Of a DNA stretch of 64,000 bases, positions 10,561-24,812 are shown in pieces. Location: the NCBI GenBank assembly GCA_017591395.1, contig WEDG01004859.1, positions 62,001 to 126,000 on the forward strand, given 5' to 3'. The notes under the pieces are model-generated. The model was given only the letters and a program-made list of their open reading frames with translations, ran no database searches and was not told the DNA's origin. Source of the stretch: Schistocephalus solidus. Taxonomy: Eukaryota > Platyhelminthes > Cestoda > Diphyllobothriidea > Diphyllobothriidae. Position numbers and translations under genes: made by a program. How positions within the stretch are numbered: position 1 is the first letter of the stretch; the number at the start of each line of letters is the position of its first letter.

Positions 10561-12839
10561 CAAATGCATGCGCAAATGTGCACTTGCTCAACGCAACATT
10601 GAAAAAAAATATGGTAAAGCGAATTTCAGATGGTCATTATCTACTTTACTGGATTCTCCAAAGCAGCTTTGATACCATTAAGATCCTCAGGTGCAGATCT
10701 TACTTTACTGCAGTATATCACACGCAATCGTTTTGAAAACGACCGAATCAGATGAAAAACAGGTTAAAATTTGAATGTAAAATAATATAAGGCTGAAATC
10801 TAAAAGATCCTCAGATGTTGCAAACAAACATATGTTTGTATTTCGTACTGCTTTGAACGTTGAGTGCCTTGAACTCTGGCATCCGATAAAGCTGCCCGAA
10901 GAGCTTAAATGTAATAGACATGCGCTTTATTATTGTACATTATCAAACGGGAACAATTATACTTGTTATTATAAAAAAAGAAATCTCCTTAAACACACTG
11001 ATCTAAGAAGTAACAGACTTTTTATGGTTCACTCGCTAATAATGGTGGTTTCTTCGAAATCAAATTATTTTTAATGTAATATTTGGTTGAAGTATAGTGA
11101 AGACGACCATATATCTAACTAGCCATTGGAATATACAATTGAACGCAAGCAAGGTGGACAAAAGGTACATCACATGAAAAACTCTACCGGGCTCTGGATA
11201 TAAGGCCGTTTGTTTGCCATCTCTACTTTGCATATTATGACAAAAGGAATATGCTAAATTTGGCCAAGAAAAAAAAGAAACTTTCTAATGGCGGCCGCAT
11301 TTTGTGACCAACTATTTACAAAGATGTTAGAAAGCAAAGTTTGCGTAAAGTATACGGTGCAAAGAAAACGAAATGGAGCAAGGTATAAGCGTAGTAGGGG
11401 TCAGGGAAAATGTCCGTCTAATTATGCATAGGGGATTTGTATTAGATTATGTTCACTAGCTGGGGGTAAATTACAATATTCGTCAAATATCGTTTTAGCG
11501 TCAAATAGTTGGTTTCGCTAAAAATGAGCATAAAACATAAAGTTTTGACAATAACGTCTTTCCGAAGCAGCTGGAAGCATTTGAGCAAGTTTTTGACTGA
11601 TTAGATATCTTGAATGACAAGGTAACCTCAGATTTAGAACTTTCCAAAGCCATAGAATTTTTAGGCAGTACCACGCCAAAATGAAAAGAGAAACGGCATG
11701 TTTTCCAGCTGTATGTTAAGATGGGTAGAATTTGCCACTCTTTTCACGTTGTAGTCATTTAAGCATATGTTTTTGCCAATGAAAACATTTTTAAATGATC
11801 TGGTATCTTTCTTAAAGAAAGAGGTTATCTTTGATTTGGCTACTGCTTACCAGTAGAATAGGCGTCAATGGTCACTGCCTAATTTTATGCCTTCCAGTAT
11901 GCAGACATGAAATGCGGGGCTAAAAATGTTAATGTTGATTGTTAGTAATTGGTGGCATTGGTATATCATTTTATGCAAAAAGGATATGTAATTTGTCAAA
12001 AATCGGTAATAATTAGGAATGAAGTTTAAAAGTGCGTATTTCTTTTTGTTCATTTGAATCTCTTGAAATTATTATTATTGGTGGTTGAAAACATGGATTG
12101 CTCGGAGATTATCCATTGCGGGTTGACATTTAGACTGTAGTATTGCTGAAACATTTTCTCAAAATGAAAGACGGACAATTTGAATTTCACCTGCATTCCT
12201 AAACATTGTTCACTTACGACAATGTTAAACGTCTCTTTAGGGCACCCTGGTTCACATTTACCAGTAAAGAGGCAAAATCATCACGCAAATTTTGACGAAA
12301 TCTTAACCCCTTTTTTCAAAATAGTGGAGAGATAAGTGAACTTTTCTGAGGTATAAATATTTCATATTTTAGCATTGCAAAAATGTAGATGTTTGCGCAT
12401 GGAAATGCTAAAATGTTTAGTATGTATGAGCAAAAGTATAAAATATTTTAGTAGTCAAAATATTAGTTTACATATTCGCAGTGAATGTGAACAACATTAA
12501 TTTAATGAATTGATTCCCGATTAATGGTCCCCTCTTCCTAATTTTTTCACCCTGAATGTGGTCTTCTTAACTGATTTTTGACAGCAGAGCCATAGGATTA
12601 AATTTTACAAACGAAAAGGACGTACTAATGTTTACGTATTCTTACGAACTCATCATCCTTCATCCTGCTTTCCGATACCAACGCATTTAATTAATTCCTA
12701 CCTAACGTTTGGTTTTACCAACGGTATATGGTTCAGAACAGTTTCCAAATGCACATTTTCTTATGCTTCTCGTTATCAATCGTCACTGAATTTTTTTTCA
12801 TCCTTAATCCAATGACGTGGATTATAGACCATTACTCTT
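10561..12839. other. AT-rich non-coding stretch
   Basis: No supported feature. Open segments at 10832-11074 (plus, 80 codons) and 11865-12053 (minus) have no recognisable motifs. Confidence 0.55.
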
Positions 12840-13760
12840 AAAGCCGAATGAGCATGGCTTCCGATCCTTACAAGTGGCTAGATACTCACATGCATGTGAC
12901 TAAATACTCCTGATGCTAGCCAACATGCAGCTAGCTTTTCAACGCATTGGCAAGACTTTTTATCAATAATTATCTGACGCAGTTGTGAATCCATCATTTG
13001 AAATATCACTGGCTGCCAACTTCCAAGAGACCAGAAGTAGTCATACAGAGTGTGGGAGTGATATTGGTGCCCTGCTTCTCTCATTTCTAATGCCGAGTGC
13101 CATTATCTAATAGTTAAGGTTACTTTCGATGGTTTTGTATCACTCAAGGAAGCTGAACCTCTATATTTTATCGTAATAATCCATCCCAATTTTTGAGGCC
13201 GTCCTTTCGCAGGCCAGCGAAGGTTATGCATGCCTGGGTCTGCATCTGCTGGTTCCCCTTTTGTGGCTGGCGGAATGTGATGCAAATTCATTGATAAAAG
13301 CTCACTGATCACTATCGAAACGCACTCGTCCCGCTTTACCTGGAGGCTCACACTTGAGCCACCCCAGTGGCCGCACAGCATCTAATGGTAGTAGGATAGA
13401 GAGATTAAGGGGCTCGAGATCGAGCCTTAATGCAGAGTGCAACAAGTGAATGTCATAAGCTTTCATCAATGAATGCGATCAATATTCCCAATCTTAACCC
13501 TCATGACAACGAGCCAATGGTTCAATAGATCGCCAGGTTCAAGGCTCAGGTGGTGCTCTATCTGTGGTTAGGAATGACTGGATGACGACGGCTAATAAAA
13601 TAGAAACGGCCATTCTTGTCTCCCTTGACTTTGATGACAATATTCACGTGATGAACATATCGATTTGTCGACGGTTTTTTTTGTTCTTGAAGTTGCTTTT
13701 TGTAACACTTTATGCCCCAGATGGTTTTTGAGACCGTTGACAATGTTTCCAACTAATATA
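12840..13760. other. Less AT-rich island, probable decayed repeat
   Basis: Richer in C and G than its surroundings, with consecutive open segments on the minus strand (12878-13084, 13103-13381 and 13558-13752) in different frames. That is the appearance of a degraded element rather than an intact gene. None of the three matches a family I know. It contains the second member of the repeat pair with 10100-10156. Confidence 0.35.
13584..13640 (+). repeat. Putative dispersed repeat member (pair with 10100-10156)
   Basis: Contains the decamer GACGGCTAAT at 13587-13596 and a similar downstream pattern to the 10.1-kb segment. Confidence 0.4.
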
Positions 13761-13929
13761 GTCCTGAAAGTCGTGGGAAACGAGATTTCCCTGCAATTTA
13801 CTGGGATATGATTGCGACCTTTTCACATATAGAGTTAGACAATGATCGCGCCATCAATATTATTAGTAGCCTATCTAGTAACCAAATCTCATTGAATATC
13901 GTTTTAATTTTATCCGTCAGCTGAGGGCC

Positions 13930-14470
13930 ACCGACATTATATAATTTCGTTGGGAACGTGGGGCTTTGCCACTGGAGCTTTTTGCCAGGAAATTATGGTT
14001 TTTGCCGAAGTCTTGTTCGTTGTTCGTTTCCACTGGAGGATTGGTTATGCGGCGTTGTCATTAATCGCAAATGGGGGTTGAGCATGCAACTTAGGTGCTC
14101 GACTCAATGCTTTAAATTGCGTAATTTATTCTTCAGTAGTGTTGTTAAGTTAAAACAGAGGAATGCCGCGGTTTTCGTGAATTTTGGCCTCATTGACCGC
14201 CTTGATGGAAGGGAAGAGGTTCTTTGTTTTGTTGCATCAACGAAACCGTAGATCTTCTTCATTTTTGTGATTCGTTTATGCGTCCATTTGTCCTGCTGAA
14301 CCAAGTGGCTATATCTGAAAACGACAGTTTTCCTCGTCTTGGTAGTGCAGTTGATCTAAGCTTTGGGTGGTATATTCTTCATGGTGAGAAGATTACGAAG
14401 AAATTCTCCATTATCGTCAAACTTATTCCGATCTTTATGAAGTTGACGACAAGGGATATATAGGATAGAG
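13930..14470. other. Island open on both strands, unclassified
   Basis: Overlapping open segments occur on plus (13958-14251, 97 codons; 14224-14463, 79 codons) and minus (14104-14304, 66 codons). The first plus segment reads through residues such as WSFLPGNYGFCRS with no known motif. Coding on one strand cannot be favoured over the other. Treat it as an unexplained island, possibly a retroelement remnant. Confidence 0.3.
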
Positions 14471-17400
14471 GAGCGGTTATAAATGGTGGCGTTTTAGACT
14501 GTATCCTGCAGTTTCTTTAGTCATTGGGTATATAACTTGCTAAATTCCATGCGGTGAGCAGGCAGATGTAACAGAAAAATATATAACTTCCCAATTCTTG
14601 GTTGCATTTGAGAACACTTTAAGGGTATAGCCTAAACGTCAGCTTAAAGATTAATATTTTGGTATCCGCATGTTCAAACGTGGAACCATGGGCCGTTCAA
14701 AGTTGACAATATCCGAAACCGAGGACACAAGATTTTACCTTATTCATGAAAAATATCAACATTTTTGAAAGACTAATTTTAACTTGCAAACAGACACGAA
14801 CATATTTCTTAATATTGTCAAATATTAATGTAAATGTGATAGGGCTTTGAAACAAATTAAATATGCAAAAAGTACTTTTTCGTTTAGAAATATGAATTTT
14901 GTTTAAAATGGCAGTATTTATGCAAATGTGACAAATCGCTGACTAATATGGCCGTATACGTAAACAAACGTTTCAGAATAAATCGTATGCATACCTTTTT
15001 GTTACATGAATTTCAGTATTTCCATACGCTTAATTTAAATTCGATTCTGCTTTTATTAAAACTTCTTTAGTAATTTGGTTCTTATACGCATTAACCGAAG
15101 TATGAAGTGGTTCGATCTATGTCTATTTAAGTCAGCTGTTTGCGTTTTAGTTTCCATTCATCCCAACAAGAAACTGAATTTTAAGTTAAAAGCAGCGATC
15201 TTAACAATATTGGGAAAATATTATTGTTACTCAATTACAAAAACTGTCTTTACAATGTTTGTTCTGTAATATGCGTTTAAAATAAATATTGCACCGATGA
15301 ATATTTGTGGACTATGACTTAATTGAGGGTTAAGTCAAGGTGAAAATGTGAAATTTTCATCATTTTTGACTTCTCCCAAAATCTTTGATACATGTCTCGC
15401 TGAATACTAACATAATCGATAAATTCTAATTTTCTGTCCATTGCCGTTCTTAATTCTGGCAAAAAAACCTTTTTTTAAACAGAAATCGTTCTTTGTTTCA
15501 GGTACAGAATGCGGTTTATTACTTTTGCAGTAATCTGAATTTCGTTTAATTAAGATGAGGTTCTCCAGTTTCACAAAGTATTTACCGGAAACCTTTCTGG
15601 TTATTATGCATTTTCTTTTATTGCGCAACTTAAAAAATCCCTTAATTTTATTATGTGATATTAAATAGCATACGAAATTAACCTTAGAGCCGACAGCCTT
15701 TGATTTCTATTTAATTGTGCCTATTTTCTTTCCATTTGAAAGATTAAAAAGGCAGTGCCTATTTTGCAAATGGCTTTTTGAGCTTTAAGACCCCTTTGTG
15801 AACCAAACGCATGACCAAATGAATACTAAACTAGTCATAAACCTGTCGAGAAAAATTTAAATATTTTAGATTAATTACTAAAATTTTTATTTGTCGAGCA
15901 TGAGAACGCATGGTGCCACAAAAAAGCTAACGAACAAAAAAGACGTAATTTAAAAAAAATATAAATGGGATGCTGCAAATGCCGAGGTCTTTATTTACTA
16001 GACTATTTCGATGCATTTCATCATTATTTATTGGACAAATATTTTTCTTATCACAATTTCAATATATAAGCGAACAATGTCGACCAAAAGTTGTCATGAC
16101 TGAACATCACTGCGATTATGTACGGTAACGATTTTCGTAGGTGTGTTCCATGTTTGCATGTACAGCGTAAGGAAATAAATAGTAACCGAATCGAGTTAAG
16201 TTCGTGTTAAAAACTGTTAAGCCGTTAATATTGATTATTTTCTACCCATAAGTGGGGTGGCATAGAATTTAAGTACTATATTTCACACCCATGGGGCAGA
16301 CATGATTTACTTTTAAAAAATGTACTGTGCACATAAATTACACTTTATGCTTCACATCTCGTCAAAACATGTAACTTATGTTCTCTTTCAGTATTGTCAC
16401 AATGCCTCAAAATTAATATTGCATTTAACAGTTTACCACAAAATATATTCTCAGACAGTGTTACGCTGAGGAAAATGTATGTTGAAGATACCATTTGATT
16501 TCCTTTTTCGCAGAGCCTACACGGCCAAATACAAAAGAAACAACGTTTAATAGAGTCATTCTACAGCACATTTGTCATAACAGAGAAAACCCTGAAGAAG
16601 TCAGAAAAGTAAAAGCAGTGCTGACCATACCAGAATAGTTGTTCTTAATCAGGAAATATATGATATTAGTGAGGGAGTCAAATTTACATAAACCAATAAA
16701 AACCTAGCTTGATATCTGCTGTGATCTAACATGAAGAATTAACATAATTTATTTTCTAACTTTAAAAACCACAAAAGCTTATGCTCAATAAAACTTGTTA
16801 TATCTTAGGAATATTGCCACTGTTTACTATTTCCAGTGAAGTCAAAATTGTTGGGTAACATAATATATCTACGCCAATACCATAACTGGAAGCAAACGGC
16901 CAAATCAATGTGATATATTTTTTTGATTTTGATTAATTTAACATACGGGTATTAACTGATCTTAATGCTTACTGGGAACAAAAAAACTTTCAGTGTCAAC
17001 TGACGTTTAGAGGGCATCCACTGGCCCAGTGATTTCAAGTATTCAGTAAAAAAACATAAACATATCGGATAATGTTTTCGTTTTTAGACCAAATATCGGG
17101 TGCCTCAGGCTTCATATCCTGTTGAACAAAGCGATAAAGATGTATACACCCAATAGCCTTTAAAGAGCTTAAGGGGATTAACGTAATTATACAAAAACTC
17201 TCTTGGCTGTTCAGACACGTTGATGCAAGTGAAGTGAAGTTACCTTGCATTTACAAAAACTATTTGAAAACGGACATTTCATTAACATTGCAAACAAATT
17301 AACTAAAACTATGAAGTAAATTTTTTTCAATTTAAACTTAACCATTAAATAAAACAGGTCTTTAAAAAATCGTTCATACATTTTCCATATAAATTTGAAA

Positions 17401-20040
17401 GAAAAATGCGCTCTACAATGGTAGCATATTTCAAAAAAGGTTACATATTAATATAAATAAATGTATTTGAACTTACCAATAATGGCTTAAGATTTACATT
17501 AACAATCCTGTAGATTGACCACTTCGCAAATTATTCTTACATACAGTTGCGCTGATTTCATTTTCAGGCTAGTTCTCCACTTTGTACCACCTCTGAACCT
17601 ACTTTCAATTCTTTAAATTCAGTAACAATGCCTGAGCGTATTGCATATTTCTACCGGCTCATTCAGTGATCACTTGGACCGTTCTCCTTCGCATCAGACT
17701 TCCTCTGATTTAGACTCTCTTCCGAACGCTATGCCATACTCTACTTTTACGACATTATGCATTACGAAGCTGTACAATAAATCTGTCCGTGCCACATTGA
17801 AAAACTAGTAAGAACCTGAAAAATTACAAATTAATAGTTGATTTTGCGTGCCTGTAATTAATTCAAATCAGAATCTTCAGAAATTATTGGGAACTTGGTG
17901 ATGGAATTTATTTGGCTTTCAGTTTTTAAGAGGTCCAAATAAAGACGATAATAACAGAAAACTGCAGTTATTGTTCAGCCTTCGTGTGGAAATGAGCTGA
18001 CGTAATGGACGTATACATGATAGATTTAAATGATGAATCAATTTATTCGCACTCGTAGAAACAGAAATAGCAAAAAATACTCAGCGACCTAACTGAATAC
18101 ATGCATATTGTTTTATTGGGACACCTTATCAGAAGCGTTTCGTTCTGTGATAACATATGTAAATGTAAGCGGAAAATGCATTGCGCTTATAACTCCGACA
18201 AGTGCAACATGCAACTGGAAGTGACTTACCGCAACCTTAATTTCGACACCTCATCTAAGTTGCAGTCATCTTCACTCAGACCAAATGCAAATGCAGAGGG
18301 TATGGTTTAATTAACTCAGATCTAGCACCTTATGCCTAAAATGAAAAACGCTTAAAACACTTCGCAAATAAGTTGCTGCAGTAATAGCTGTACGTTAGGA
18401 TGTTTTTAAACTGATGGGCTAACGCTTAATCAAGTGCCAGACGTCAATGATATCACTATGACTTAGCCTTGCGGTGATCTCCGTTAGACTGAAACAATAG
18501 TAACGTGAACGAGATCTGACAAGTGAAGACAGGTCTGTGACATGCGTTAACGGCCTGGACGGCTTTTCCAGTCCATCTTCGGACGTTGTTCTTTTGTTCC
18601 ATCATTGCATCCTGCTGGGTAAACTACGAGATCGTGGAGTTAGTAAAATCTTAAACCTCATTCGCTAAAAAAATCATTTTGGCACAAACCAGAGCTGCGT
18701 CCACCTCATCAGCCTGTGATTATCCACAAGAACGTAATATGTGATCCAACTGAAAGAACAAAGGATGTTTCAGCGAGTAGAAGTATTATTTTAATGAAGC
18801 TACATAAAGAAAAGTATAGTGCCAACCTTATTTTAACTCGATCCATTGTTTTCGATAGGGTCATCATTCATTGCGGTGTTAGTAAGTTCGTTCAATAATT
18901 TAGTGTGGCAACAGGTCAGTAGTTGCTTAAACACACGCTGACCACTATGCGCGATTTAATCCTAACTGACCTGGCAGATCTTTCTATGAAAGATTGATGG
19001 ATTTAAAAATGATACCCACTATGTTATTTTCAGTTTCAAAGTAAAACAGGTGCACACCAAAAATACTGCGGCGTCCTGATAGTTTTTGCTCTGAAAGTTT
19101 CCATTGGAATGGTCACATATGACAAACTGACCTCTCTTTTGTTCACTGAGTTGGTCGCATATTAGGTCCTTGCCTAACTGTCAACACTGTTTTTAAAATT
19201 CGACATACCGATGCAAGCGGACGTGAATACAACGACTTTATTATGAAACCAATAAGCATTTTAACCTAAAATAAAGCTACTTCAGACGTGACATCGCCTT
19301 TTTAAGGAGAGTTTATGAAACGATGTATGGTTCTTCATGTTCACAAAATAAAAATGTAGATATACAGCCCAATGTGGAGGTAAATTTACAAAGGAACCTA
19401 CTCCATACAAAAGATGCACTATCTCATAAAAATTAAGTTAAAATTCTAAGATGTGTTTTTTATCATACAATTTTACTTAAATAACAGTCAAATGGTAATT
19501 GTGATATAAAAATTGTTCTCGGAAATTTCAATCAGGTCAAAAAATAACTATTTTTACGATCGTTTTTGAATTCGCTTGAAAAACCCGCAAGATTTAGAAA
19601 TGCCACTAAATTAGTATTCCCATTGACTTTTATACACCTCTTAATTTAAATATATTTTACACAAGCCGCACATGAAAATATTATTGCTTTATATAATACT
19701 TCAGTTTATTTACTTCTTAAGAAATCGTGATTAAAGAAAATTAACTTTGATTTTTTATATTTTAATTGCCGAATACTTATGTATCTGGCCTGCTGTTACA
19801 ATAACCTTCAAGGTTTTTAAGTAAAAAACGTGAAATATTTGTTTTAAGGAAAATTACACTCTGCTTTGGCAGGAATACAGTGACATAAAGTCCACAAAGC
19901 ACCTATTTATAGTTTAAGACCAAGTAATATATATTGCATAAAACATTAGTTGGTAGATAGATAGGATAATGCACAAATGTACCTTGTATGGTATTATATA
20001 ATTTCCTAAATAAAACGTTGTTAAATGGTAAAAGGTAGAC
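14471..20040. other. AT-rich non-coding stretch
   Basis: No gene supported. Open segments (15075-15269, 15407-15628, 17035-17250, 18101-18310, 18716-18898) are short and featureless. A small nested hairpin at 15332-15372 is listed separately. Confidence 0.55.
15332..15372. repeat. Small nested inverted repeat
   Basis: Outer arms AAGTCAA (15332-15338) and TTGACTT (15366-15372) enclose inner arms TGAAAAT (15341-15347) and ATTTTCA (15353-15359). The potential RNA hairpin has two 7-bp stems. Confidence 0.6.
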
Positions 20041-20041
20041 T

Positions 20042-20053
20042 TTCTTCAAATTT

Positions 20054-20095
<42 letters not shown>

Positions 20096-20104
20096 TTTGA
20101 AGAA
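20042..20104. repeat. (AT)n microsatellite inside an inverted repeat
   Basis: About 16 AT units (20059-20091) are flanked by complementary arms TTCTTCAAA (20042-20050) and TTTGAAGAA (20096-20104). The whole segment can extrude as a cruciform. AT-repeat palindromes of this kind are prone to length change. Confidence 0.85.
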
Positions 20105-23100
20105 GAGGTTAACTGCCTCAAAATGAGTACTAGAATAAATGACTTTCGGTCATGTTTTTATACAAAAAAAAGTAAAGCATATGTGAATATAAACAATTGA
20201 CTGGATCAACAATAAAATACATATTGCTAAAGTAGATAATTTTAATAATTTTAAATCGTCCAGTCAATCCCATGAGACGGTTGTGAAAAAGACAGACTCT
20301 CGGAGGGCTTCAATATCATTTGGATAAAGCTGCAAAAAAATAAAATGAAAACCCTACCTAAGTATTTTTTCGAATTGGAAACACGTTGAAGAATTTGTGT
20401 TTCATCCCGCATTCAGAAAAATCTACTGCGTAGCAAATCAATCACGCATTGAAAGAAAACATTAGGCACACTGAAAAAAATATCAATATATGATTTTCAA
20501 CTAGTTACTTCGTTATGGATGAATTATACGCGGAAGTAGTACTTAAGAAATCCATTACGATGATTAAAGTTTGACGTCCGTGGAACCCATCAATCTTAAA
20601 AAGATATTCAAACGTGCATTTTCAAATAATTTTAGTATAGCACAGTTTATGATCTATAAATGTTTGTCACTTTAATAAATTAATTGCTGTGAAAAAGTAT
20701 CCCAAAAATATCATTCAATGTTTACTTAATTACATGCTTGAATTTGCAATAAGCGAACAATTACAAAAGAACCTATTGCAGGCTGCCTTTTTCAGTACTG
20801 CAACAAGAAATAAACCACTAACAATATGTTTTATTTCTTTTAAGAATGTGGATTTGGCGACAAAAAAGTAGACAAATTGCCAACACAAAAAACTGATGAT
20901 GTTCTTTAGTTCATTCTAAGTGGCAGTCATCGTTTTGAAAGCAGTCTGCTCACAAAAGAGTTTCCCATGGGCTTAAGTCTTTTTTTCAATTGTTGTTGGT
21001 ATTCTAAAAAGCTTTATCTGATCGGACAATCTGGAAATTGCTCCACCTCACGCGTTGAAGAAATGTTGTGCCGAGTCCAGAAGCCATTTATTCTGAGAGA
21101 GGGGACAAACCTAACACCATAAAAATTAAATCCACTTTCAATGTTATACGAACTAAATAACATTATAACTCAGGAAAAACTTGAGTCAACTTTTGAACTA
21201 TGCGTAAATGGAAGCCGACCATGGTGTTTATAAACTTATGATTTATGGCTACCTAGGCTCCTCAGAAGACGAAAAGCGTTTAAAAATATATATAGGCACA
21301 TGTGAAGTCATACGGAATAGATATCATCTAATATGGCTGGACAATTGCAGCAAACTAAATTACTTCATCCAAAATGGTTACCACATAAATGCGCCTTTGC
21401 AAATTACCTGCCAACGCAGGTCAAATGTAACAAAATAAACACTTATTTACAAAATCTACAGCATTAGGAGTATGCTCAACTGACAGCGATGGGATTTTAT
21501 CCATATATCAATTGTTTTTGGCTCTCCTTTAGGTAATTCCGGGTGTATAAAGTGAGCAATAGAGCAAGCTAGGACATCGAAAAAGTAAAGGCCGTTTTCG
21601 CCTAGTTATTTGCGCAATACATGCTTAAATGAAAGGGAAATGGAGTTCAAACCTGTGATTTTATATGGAAGCCTTAACGGATTTCGGCAAAGCCAATGTA
21701 CTGCGAAAGTTCTCCTTCCATAGATTGATACCACTTATCTATCCTTTTAAAGATATCGTGGTGAAGAGCGTTTTGGACTCATAAAAACATATTTTGACTA
21801 AAAATATTAATAAATAAACAGTTATCAAGAAAAAGAAACTACGCAACGTTCTCGAAATGAATAAAGAGGCAGTTTTGAACTTAATAAAAAATAATCAATT
21901 TATCTTTTTAAATAATTCGAAGCCTTAAAAGAACCGAAACCCGAACCTTTTAAATAAACTTCATCCTTTGAAAAACTAAATATCTTATCACGAATAGATC
22001 GTTTCTCGTAACATTAACTGAGCAAATATGATGAAAATAACCTTACCATTAGCCTAACCCTCGCATTATTCTTCAAGTCAATCAAATGCATAGAGAGTTA
22101 TATTATGCCTAAGAAGCAATCCATAGTATTTTGTAAACTCATTTTGGAATGTCCAATTTTACTAACGCATAAAAGTACACAACATTTGAGTAAAAACCCT
22201 ATGCTCAAATATGACAAAAATGGATATCAAATATATTACGGTATTATAAATTATATAATTAACATACATATACACTTTATCGGAAAAAAATATACGAAAA
22301 GTGGTTTTGTATCAAAAAGTTATAGAAAGCCAATTTTTTAAATATTTTTTCTCTAAAATATAGTTGACTTTAGAAGAGATCGAACAGTTTTTAATCCAAG
22401 TCATATTTCATAAGGAATCATACAAATAAGTGCGAAATTTGCAGGCGCCCTAAAATAATAAAAAAACAAATTAATATTTTCTTTTGTAATTAAGTGAATT
22501 ATGCCGTAAGGTGCTCCATTTTAACTTCCTATTTAGGTAAGCCATTCAAATTGGAAACAGTTGGAATTTCTGTTAACATTTAAAATATCAATCACTCGTA
22601 TTTAAGTTATTAAAGTGAAACGTTTCCACGCTCACGTGAAGCACTATATGTGATAATATTTATTTTAACTAAATTAAATGCATAATAATCACGTGTTTAC
22701 ACCCATATCGATGCGGCTGGACATCCGACTAACCATCCCTACTTTGGGATACAAAAATGGACACAGAGAGATTCAGAGTAAAAAAAACGAATTTGACAGA
22801 CCTATTCCCACTATCTCTTTATCTTTTATCACACACAAATTCTGACTTCCTTGCAAAAAATACAGTCCAAATTTTGACTGCTAACTTTGTGTGTGAAAAG
22901 AAAAACCTCGTACGCCATTATCTAAAAAGCATTACAGGCCGTTCAGTTATGCCCACTGTGTTGTGTTTTCTTGACAAACGGCCGTCAAACATGGGCAAAA
23001 TGTTACCAAGCATATTGAGTCTGTGGTTACAAAGCCCTTAGCGTGCATTTATAGACATTAGCTCGATGTAAACAGCAGCTGACTCCGCAAACGTTGTGCA

Positions 23101-24670
23101 ATACAAAGGAAACTCTACGAACGTTCACTTAATGGAAGAAAAACATTAAAGTTATTCTCTGTCACACAGCCAGTGGTTGCAGACATGTAGTGAGATATAG
23201 GACTTTTTCTTGAGGTTGCCAGCTGAACCTGACATTGGCGAACTAGTTGCTATGGTCAACTGTAAGACCTGACCATATTTAATATAACATTGTTCACAAA
23301 TATGCATAGAAAAGTTGTTTGACCATCTTTACGTGGGCGTTCAAATGGAAAAACTTACATTATTGTCGTTTAGCTGTCCATTTATGTGCAAAACTATATC
23401 ACCTTTGTACATAATGTGCATCAAATTGCTTGAAAACTAAGCTTAACTTCAGTCTTTTAAGTTGGTCGAAATCGCAAAGTCTCTGCGCCTCTTATTTTAT
23501 TTCTTCCAACCCGCGGATCTGATGTCTATTATAGACTGTTGATTTTATCCGTATTGAGTCACCTTAAATATAACTCTGAAATATTGAAAACTTATGGCAT
23601 TTTTCTTAAATCATCGTCCACAACAACAAATGCGAAGTATTTCAATTCGATCTCTAATTTTACAGATTATGGACTCCAATTCTGAAAATATTAATAAATA
23701 TTTGGCAAATGCAGTATTTTCTTATCACGAAATGCACGACCTTGTCTACAGGTTTTTTGAAAGTAACTGTCCTTGCGTCTATACTATAAGTGGATTGAGT
23801 GTCATAGTGCAAAGCCGCTCTAAAAAACGTCTGCAATGGCTGTAAGGACTGGTTTCAGATATTGTGTGTGGCAGTTTTTCATCGAGGTAACCGCATCTCG
23901 AATATTAATTTGTCACGTAAGTCGGAGTCTATCCAAAAAGGATAATAGAATATCTTAAGGTATTGCTGAGGAAATGCAAAGTGAAGAGTATTACATTAAG
24001 TTCGACCGTCATAAGCCGACGATCTGTGTACTCCACAGCATATGTGTGAAGGTACGGTGACTTACGCGCGGATTATTTGAAGGGAGACTAGAACTGCACT
24101 GTAGCTCCCCTGTCTTAGCCTGATGCAAGCTTTCCCCTATGCTGATACGGGTTCGAATACCACCGAGGCTGCTGAGGTTTTCAAAAGTGGGTCAAATTTA
24201 TCTTACTGATTAGATAGAAAATTTCTTGCACTTTAAATTTCATACTTGAAAGAAAAGTATAATATGTCTTTTGAAAGTTTCTAAATGTCTGACTAATTTT
24301 CGGCACAACTGGCTGTTACACTTGAATTCTAGGTTTCTTAACCACATGCCTTAAACATTTTCTGTAAAGAAAAATACCATTTATCTACTGTATTAATAAG
24401 AAGTCACACATTTCTCGGCCAGAGTGGTTATATCCACTCACCTTATATAATGAATCTGTCAATGTCCTTAACCATCTCATAATTAGAATCATTTTTCAAC
24501 CATAAGATACCCTTTTCAAGTATATAAGGTTAAGAAGACCTACGATAATATAAAATTTGTGCCAGAAATAATATTTTTGTACGTGTTTTCTGTGAAATAT
24601 ATTTGAATTAATTCAAACATTTCAATTCAATGAGAGATTGCATGTTTCATTTTTAGGCAAAATTTACGGA
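20105..24670. other. AT-rich non-coding stretch
   Basis: No supported gene. Open segments 22757-23041 (plus, 94 codons) and 23594-23845 (plus, 83 codons) are the longest and have mixed composition but no recognisable domain. They could be unrecognised exons, but nothing in the sequence establishes it. A tRNA B-box-like string near 24149 is discussed under rejected items. Confidence 0.5.
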
Positions 24671-24812
24671 GTATACTATTTGCGGACGGTCAGAAAGAAG
24701 AAGATGCGATCGGCTGGCATCCTACCATGACCGCAAAATTATAGGATTTGGCTGCGCGATAATCAATTTTACAATCCAAATAAGGTAAGTTGTTTGAATC
24801 GAAAACAACTTT
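24671..24812 (+). repeat. Dispersed repeat, member 1
   Basis: Aligns by eye over its whole length with 57324-57468 in the same orientation. Shared blocks are GTA(T/C)AC..., TTTGCGGA(C/T)GG, an 18-bp identity GGCTGCGCGATAATCAAT (24750-24767), and a downstream TTGTTT.AATCGAAAA. Divergence between the blocks indicates an old interspersed family. No coding or tRNA-like motif identifies the class. Confidence 0.7.

Noticed and set aside
24105..24165. tRNA-like or SINE-like promoter (GGTTCGAATAC resembling a B box)
   Set aside because: The bases flanking the T-loop-like string cannot form the T stem and no convincing A box or acceptor stem is present, so not a tRNA gene. A worn tRNA-derived SINE is possible but unsupported.
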